Shown here in pieces: positions 60,978 to 64,000 of a DNA stretch of 64,000 bases. This DNA is from an uncultured Clostridia bacterium (GTDB lineage: Bacteria > Bacillota > Clostridia > Christensenellales > Borkfalkiaceae), in assembly GCA_937912025.1 (NCBI GenBank), contig CALDOZ010000022.1, positions 36,352-100,351 of the forward strand. Direction: 5' to 3'. A program made the position numbers and the translations under genes. The notes below the pieces were generated by a model, which saw nothing but the letters and a program-made list of their open reading frames with translations, was not told the origin of the DNA and did no database searches. Within the stretch, counting starts at the first letter, position 1; every line of letters begins with the position of its first letter.

Positions 60978-62021
60978 TTAAATTTGCTCGAAAGTAAATT
61001 TTTCCCAAGGAAGTTCGGCGTCTTTACCATTATCGAGAACGTCGTTAACGTGCATAAGCATAGGGAAGTCTTCAAGGTTTACTAAGCCTTTACTTGCTTT
61101 AACGAGAACGGCTTTGGCTACTCTTCTTGAAACGACAAGGCTTTCTAATGTTACGCCGTTGAGAGCGTTAACTGCATCGTCGTAATTCATACCTCTACCA
61201 AGTAAAATGCCTATTTGACGAGTTCTTCCGCCGTAAACGGTAACGTAAAGGTCGCCAAAACCAATGCTTTCACAATCGTCAGTTGCGCCTTGCATTTTTA
61301 ATAATTTTTTCATTTCTCTAACCGCTTGATAGAACGCGCCCGCTTGAGAGTTGAAGTGAAGACCAGCGTCTTGACCATTTTCGCGCTCGCATAAACCAAT
61401 AGTCATTGCAATAGCAAGAGCGTAACCGTTTTTAAGGGCAACGGCGCTTTCAAGACCGATAACGTCGCTCGTTAACGAAATGTGGTAGTAGTTTGTAGAT
61501 AACGCTTCTTTCATCATTTTTAAAGTTTTAGCGTTTTTACCACAGAAAGCAACCTCAGTTTTATCGTGATAAACGAGTTCGTAAGACGTGCAAGGACCGC
61601 CAATGGCGCAAATTTCACGAGTAATGCCAACTTTACTAAGTTCGCGTTCCCAATAATCAGGGTAAGAAATTAAAGTACCGTCGTCAAGATTGATTAAACC
61701 TTTAGTTACTGAAATAACGGGGATTGAAGGGTCAACTTTTTTAAGAACTTCTTCTAAGAACCAATCAACACCGAAAGATGAAACACCACCAATAATGAAA
61801 TCAGCGCCGATAACGGCTTGTTGCATTTCTTCAAAATAGTAGTGTTTTACACCGTCAGGAAATGCTCTATTAAATTTAAGATGTTTGTTAGTTTTTTTAT
61901 TTTCGCAAACTATATCTTTATCAAGTGGAGTACCAACAAGACGAACTTCGTGACCATTTTCTCTTGCAGGGAAAGCGAGTGCCGAACCCATCATACCTGC
62001 GCCAATAATTGTTATTACCAT
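60978..62021 (-). CDS. NAD(P)-dependent glycerol-3-phosphate dehydrogenase-like protein
   Basis: A 347-residue dehydrogenase. The Rossmann motif GAGMMGSALAFP (residues 7-18) is GpsA-like. VTKGL, GGPC and the catalytic Lys in VALKNGYALAIAMTIG correspond to the GpsA active site, as does RTRQIGILLG further on. The sequence between them is divergent (EVRLVGTPLDKD), so it may be a GpsA paralogue rather than the main enzyme for glycerophospholipid synthesis. The spacing to the AGGAG site is normal. No plsY or der gene is adjacent. Confidence 0.8.
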   Translation of the reverse strand: MVITIIGAGMMGSALAFPARENGHEVRLVGTPLDKDIVCENKKTNKHLKFNRAFPDGVKHYYFEEMQQAVIGADFIIGGVSSFGVDWFLEEVLKKVDPSIPVISVTKGLINLDDGTLISYPDYWERELSKVGITREICAIGGPCTSYELVYHDKTEVAFCGKNAKTLKMMKEALSTNYYHISLTSDVIGLESAVALKNGYALAIAMTIGLCERENGQDAGLHFNSQAGAFYQAVREMKKLLKMQGATDDCESIGFGDLYVTVYGGRTRQIGILLGRGMNYDDAVNALNGVTLESLVVSRRVAKAVLVKASKGLVNLEDFPMLMHVNDVLDNGKDAELPWEKFTFEQI

Positions 62022-62191
62022 AATAATCTCCTTAATAATCGCATTTGATTACGATTTTATAAATTTAGTATAAGCCAAAACAGTACGCTTTTCAAACGTT
62101 TAAAATTTTTTTATTGCGTTGATAGATTTTTGATTATTTTTGCTCGTTTAAATAAAAAAACGTGCAAAAACGGTATTATTCGTTCAGTCGT

Positions 62192-62908
62192 TTATTTAAA
62201 ACGTTTTAGTGATAGTAAATATTCTTTATCGCTTTTTGAAACTCTAAAACTGTCTCGGCATTTAGAAATCGCTTTATTTTGAGTGAAGTCGTTAAGAATT
62301 CCGCTTTTTAGTATTTGCATTCCAAAATCTTTACGCTTTATAAAATATTCGCAAACAAGCCAAGCAACAGCCATATTAACGTAATATTCCTTTTCATGTT
62401 TTAATTGTTTTAGCACGTTTAAAATTTCGCTATCAAAATTAACTCTATTTATATATTTAAAAGCGATAATTATTGCGGTGCGTCTAACGAAAGTGTTTGG
62501 CGACGTAGCGTAACTTTTTAAAAGGTTTAAAAATAATTTTTCGTTTTGATTAGTTAGAGTAAATTTTAGCGTGTCGGTTGTTGCCCAGCAGTCCGCCTCT
62601 AAAGCGTAAACGTCAAGATATTTTTTCATTATATTAAAATCTTTAATGCTACTTATAATTCCACCGCGAATAGCAATTTCGGTATAATTGTTTTTAAGGT
62701 TGAGATTTAAAAATTCAATATAATTACCTTTTAAAATTTGCTTAATTATATACCTTACTTTTTCGCTAGGCACGGCAATGCATGGAAGCGAAGTTTTTAA
62801 AATATTTTGCTCCCACTTACTTTTATCTTCGCCCTTTGATAAAGATTTTAAATATTTAGAAAACAAAACGCCGTCGTTTTCAGTCCAATTGCTTTTAATA
62901 AGTTCCAT
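62192..62908 (-). CDS. AlkD-like DNA alkylation repair protein
   Basis: A 238-residue all-helical HEAT-repeat protein of the AlkD family, which excises alkylated bases. The segments ADCWATTDTL, TFVRRTAIIIAFKYI and YYVNMAVAWLVCEYF match the AlkD repeats. NKAISKCRDSFRVS near the end is the common C-terminal pattern. There is no signal peptide. The gene is divergent from cysK. Confidence 0.82.
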   Translation of the reverse strand: MELIKSNWTENDGVLFSKYLKSLSKGEDKSKWEQNILKTSLPCIAVPSEKVRYIIKQILKGNYIEFLNLNLKNNYTEIAIRGGIISSIKDFNIMKKYLDVYALEADCWATTDTLKFTLTNQNEKLFLNLLKSYATSPNTFVRRTAIIIAFKYINRVNFDSEILNVLKQLKHEKEYYVNMAVAWLVCEYFIKRKDFGMQILKSGILNDFTQNKAISKCRDSFRVSKSDKEYLLSLKRFK

Positions 62909-62949
62909 AAGTTAATTGTACCAAATTTTTTAAATATAGCAAAGAGTTA

Positions 62950-62978
62950 TTGCAAAAATATACTTAAAATGTTAAAAT
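62950..62978 (+). promoter_or_regulatory. promoter of cysK
   Basis: TTGCAA (62950-62955), 17 bp, TAAAAT (62973-62978), then AAGGAG before the ATG. Confidence 0.7.
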
Positions 62979-62996
62979 AATTAATAAGGAGTAATT

Positions 62997-63911
62997 ATGT
63001 TGTACGATAATATTATTGAAACTATCGGCAATACGCCGTTGTTAAAACTAAATAAACTTAAAAAACTATACAATTTAAAAGCGAATATTTACGCTAAACT
63101 TGAATATTTTAATCCGGCAGGCTCTATTAAAGATAGAACGGCGCTTTTTATAATAAACGACCTTGAAGAAAGCGGAGCGCTAAAAAAAGGCGGAACGATA
63201 ATAGAACCGACGAGCGGTAACACGGGTATTGGTCTTGCAATGGTTTGTAAGGCAAAGGGGTATAAACTTATTTTAACAATGCCTAACACTATGAGCGTTG
63301 AGCGTATAAAAATTTTAAAGTCTTATGGCGCGGAAGTTGTGCTTACAGATGGTAAACTTGGTATGAGTGGAGCAATTGATAAAGCTAACGAACTTAGTTT
63401 ATCGGTGCAAAACAGCGTAATTGCAGGTCAGTTTTATAATAAGTCTAACCCTAAGGCGCATTATATTACCACCGCTCCTGAAATTTATAATGATTTAAGT
63501 GGAAAGGTGGATATTTTCATTGCGTGCGTTGGAACTGGCGGTACTTTAACGGGTATAGGAGAGTTTTTAAAAGAAAAAAATAAAGAAATAAAAGTTTACG
63601 CAGTAGAGCCAGAAAGTTCTCCGCTACTTTCTAAAAATTATAGCGGAGCGCATAAAATCCAAGGCATTGGCGCAAATTTTATTCCGCCTATATTAAATAG
63701 AGATATTATTGACGGAGTGCTTACTTGTTCTGATGATGATGCGTTTAACTATAAAAAAATTGTATGCGAAGTTGAAAGCGCGCCCGTTGGAATATCGTCT
63801 GGCGCATGTCTAAAATGCGCGATTGAACTTGCTAAATTAGACGAAAATAAAGATAAAAATATAGTAGTTATTTTCCCTGACGGAGCAGATAGATATTACT
63901 CTATATCGTAA
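62997..63911 (+). CDS. cysK: cysteine synthase A (O-acetylserine sulfhydrylase)
   Basis: A 304-residue pyridoxal-phosphate enzyme that makes cysteine from O-acetylserine and sulfide. The cofactor lysine is in NPAGSIKDR, the substrate loop is PTSGNTGIGLA (about 69-79) and the phosphate cup is VGTGGTLTGIGE. The length is typical of CysK. It is a single gene with its own promoter. Serine for this step would come from the serC-serA genes of this window. Confidence 0.93.
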   Translation: MLYDNIIETIGNTPLLKLNKLKKLYNLKANIYAKLEYFNPAGSIKDRTALFIINDLEESGALKKGGTIIEPTSGNTGIGLAMVCKAKGYKLILTMPNTMSVERIKILKSYGAEVVLTDGKLGMSGAIDKANELSLSVQNSVIAGQFYNKSNPKAHYITTAPEIYNDLSGKVDIFIACVGTGGTLTGIGEFLKEKNKEIKVYAVEPESSPLLSKNYSGAHKIQGIGANFIPPILNRDIIDGVLTCSDDDAFNYKKIVCEVESAPVGISSGACLKCAIELAKLDENKDKNIVVIFPDGADRYYSIS

Positions 63912-63947
63912 TTTTTAGCGGTTTTTTTATTATTTTAGTAAGGTGAT

Positions 63948-63995
63948 ACTATCGAAATCGGACATTTTTTAAAAAATATGTCCGATTTCGATAGT
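63948..63995. repeat. 48-bp palindrome, copy 2
   Basis: This matches 54688-54735 at 46 of 48 positions; the two differences are in the central A/T tract and slightly spoil the symmetry. TTTT follows at the window edge. It lies 36 bp after the cysK stop and could serve as its terminator. Confidence 0.85.
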
Positions 63996-64000
63996 GTTTT

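Overview
The window is 64 kb of AT-rich, densely coding chromosomal DNA from what looks like a member of the Bacillota, probably an uncultured gut-type Clostridia lineage. This is inferred from strong AGGAGG-type ribosome binding sites, canonical TTGACA-N17-TATAAT promoters, frequent intrinsic terminators, an archaeal-type prolyl-tRNA synthetase without an editing insertion, and ParE/ParC, YwaF and TraX relatives. Host genes share a marked preference for GAC GTT / AAC GTT codon pairs. No rRNA, dnaA or replication origin is visible.

Layout. 1-4.8 kb: a truncated CtpE-like P-type ATPase on the minus strand, then a metal-responsive operon of an ArsR/SmtB repressor with a palindromic operator, a Zn/Cd-type P1B ATPase with a His/Asp-rich repeat, and a YwaF membrane protein. 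4.8-21.5 kb: housekeeping and metabolism, namely leuS, an aldose-epimerase-like gene, DAHP synthase, an NSS transporter, parE-parC with a frame problem at the 3' end, an SGNH hydrolase, tRNA-Thr(GGT) with an enlarged variable region, an ABC exporter, a glycerophosphodiesterase and a PfkB sugar kinase.

21.6-27.3 kb: a compact genomic island that has split a tRNA-Arg(CCT) gene inside the anticodon loop. The 3' half of the tRNA lies at 21572-21616 and the 5' half at 27284-27323; the halves fit together exactly. An 8-bp direct repeat (CTTAGGAG) marks both junctions. The island carries a C-protein-controlled restriction endonuclease, two DNA methyltransferases, an Mrr-like endonuclease with its own XRE regulator, a DUF2971 protein and a complete replacement tRNA-Arg(CCT). 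I see no integrase.

27.4-36.4 kb: TraX-like protein, serC-serA, a small unknown gene preceded by a structured RNA element, and a potABCD-type polyamine transport operon with enlarged PotA and PotD. 36.4-48.3 kb: an AraC regulator divergent from a GH38 alpha-mannosidase; two CobW-type GTPases, one with a Cys/His repeat and one fused to a YcgQ/DUF1980-like domain; then an AraC regulator divergent from a five-gene operon (two Gfo/Idh/MocA oxidoreductases, a sugar isomerase/epimerase, NagB-like, NagA) that looks like catabolism of a modified amino sugar. 48.4-54.4 kb: proS-membrane protein-mnmE on the minus strand and tkt on the plus strand.

54.4-64 kb: a gene-poor stretch with a second copy of the structured RNA element, a perfect 48-bp palindrome repeated at the window's end, and a small RNA with its own promoter and terminator. 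Then come a membrane-anchored BspA-type leucine-rich-repeat protein, a short tandem-repeat array, a putative DUF5696-like glycosidase, a MATE exporter, a GpsA-like dehydrogenase, an AlkD-like DNA glycosylase and cysK.

Functions are assigned from recognisable motifs and family resemblance; no database search was possible. The most unusual features are the integrase-less tRNA-carrying restriction-modification island, the paired structured RNAs, the parC frame shift and the dispersed palindrome.
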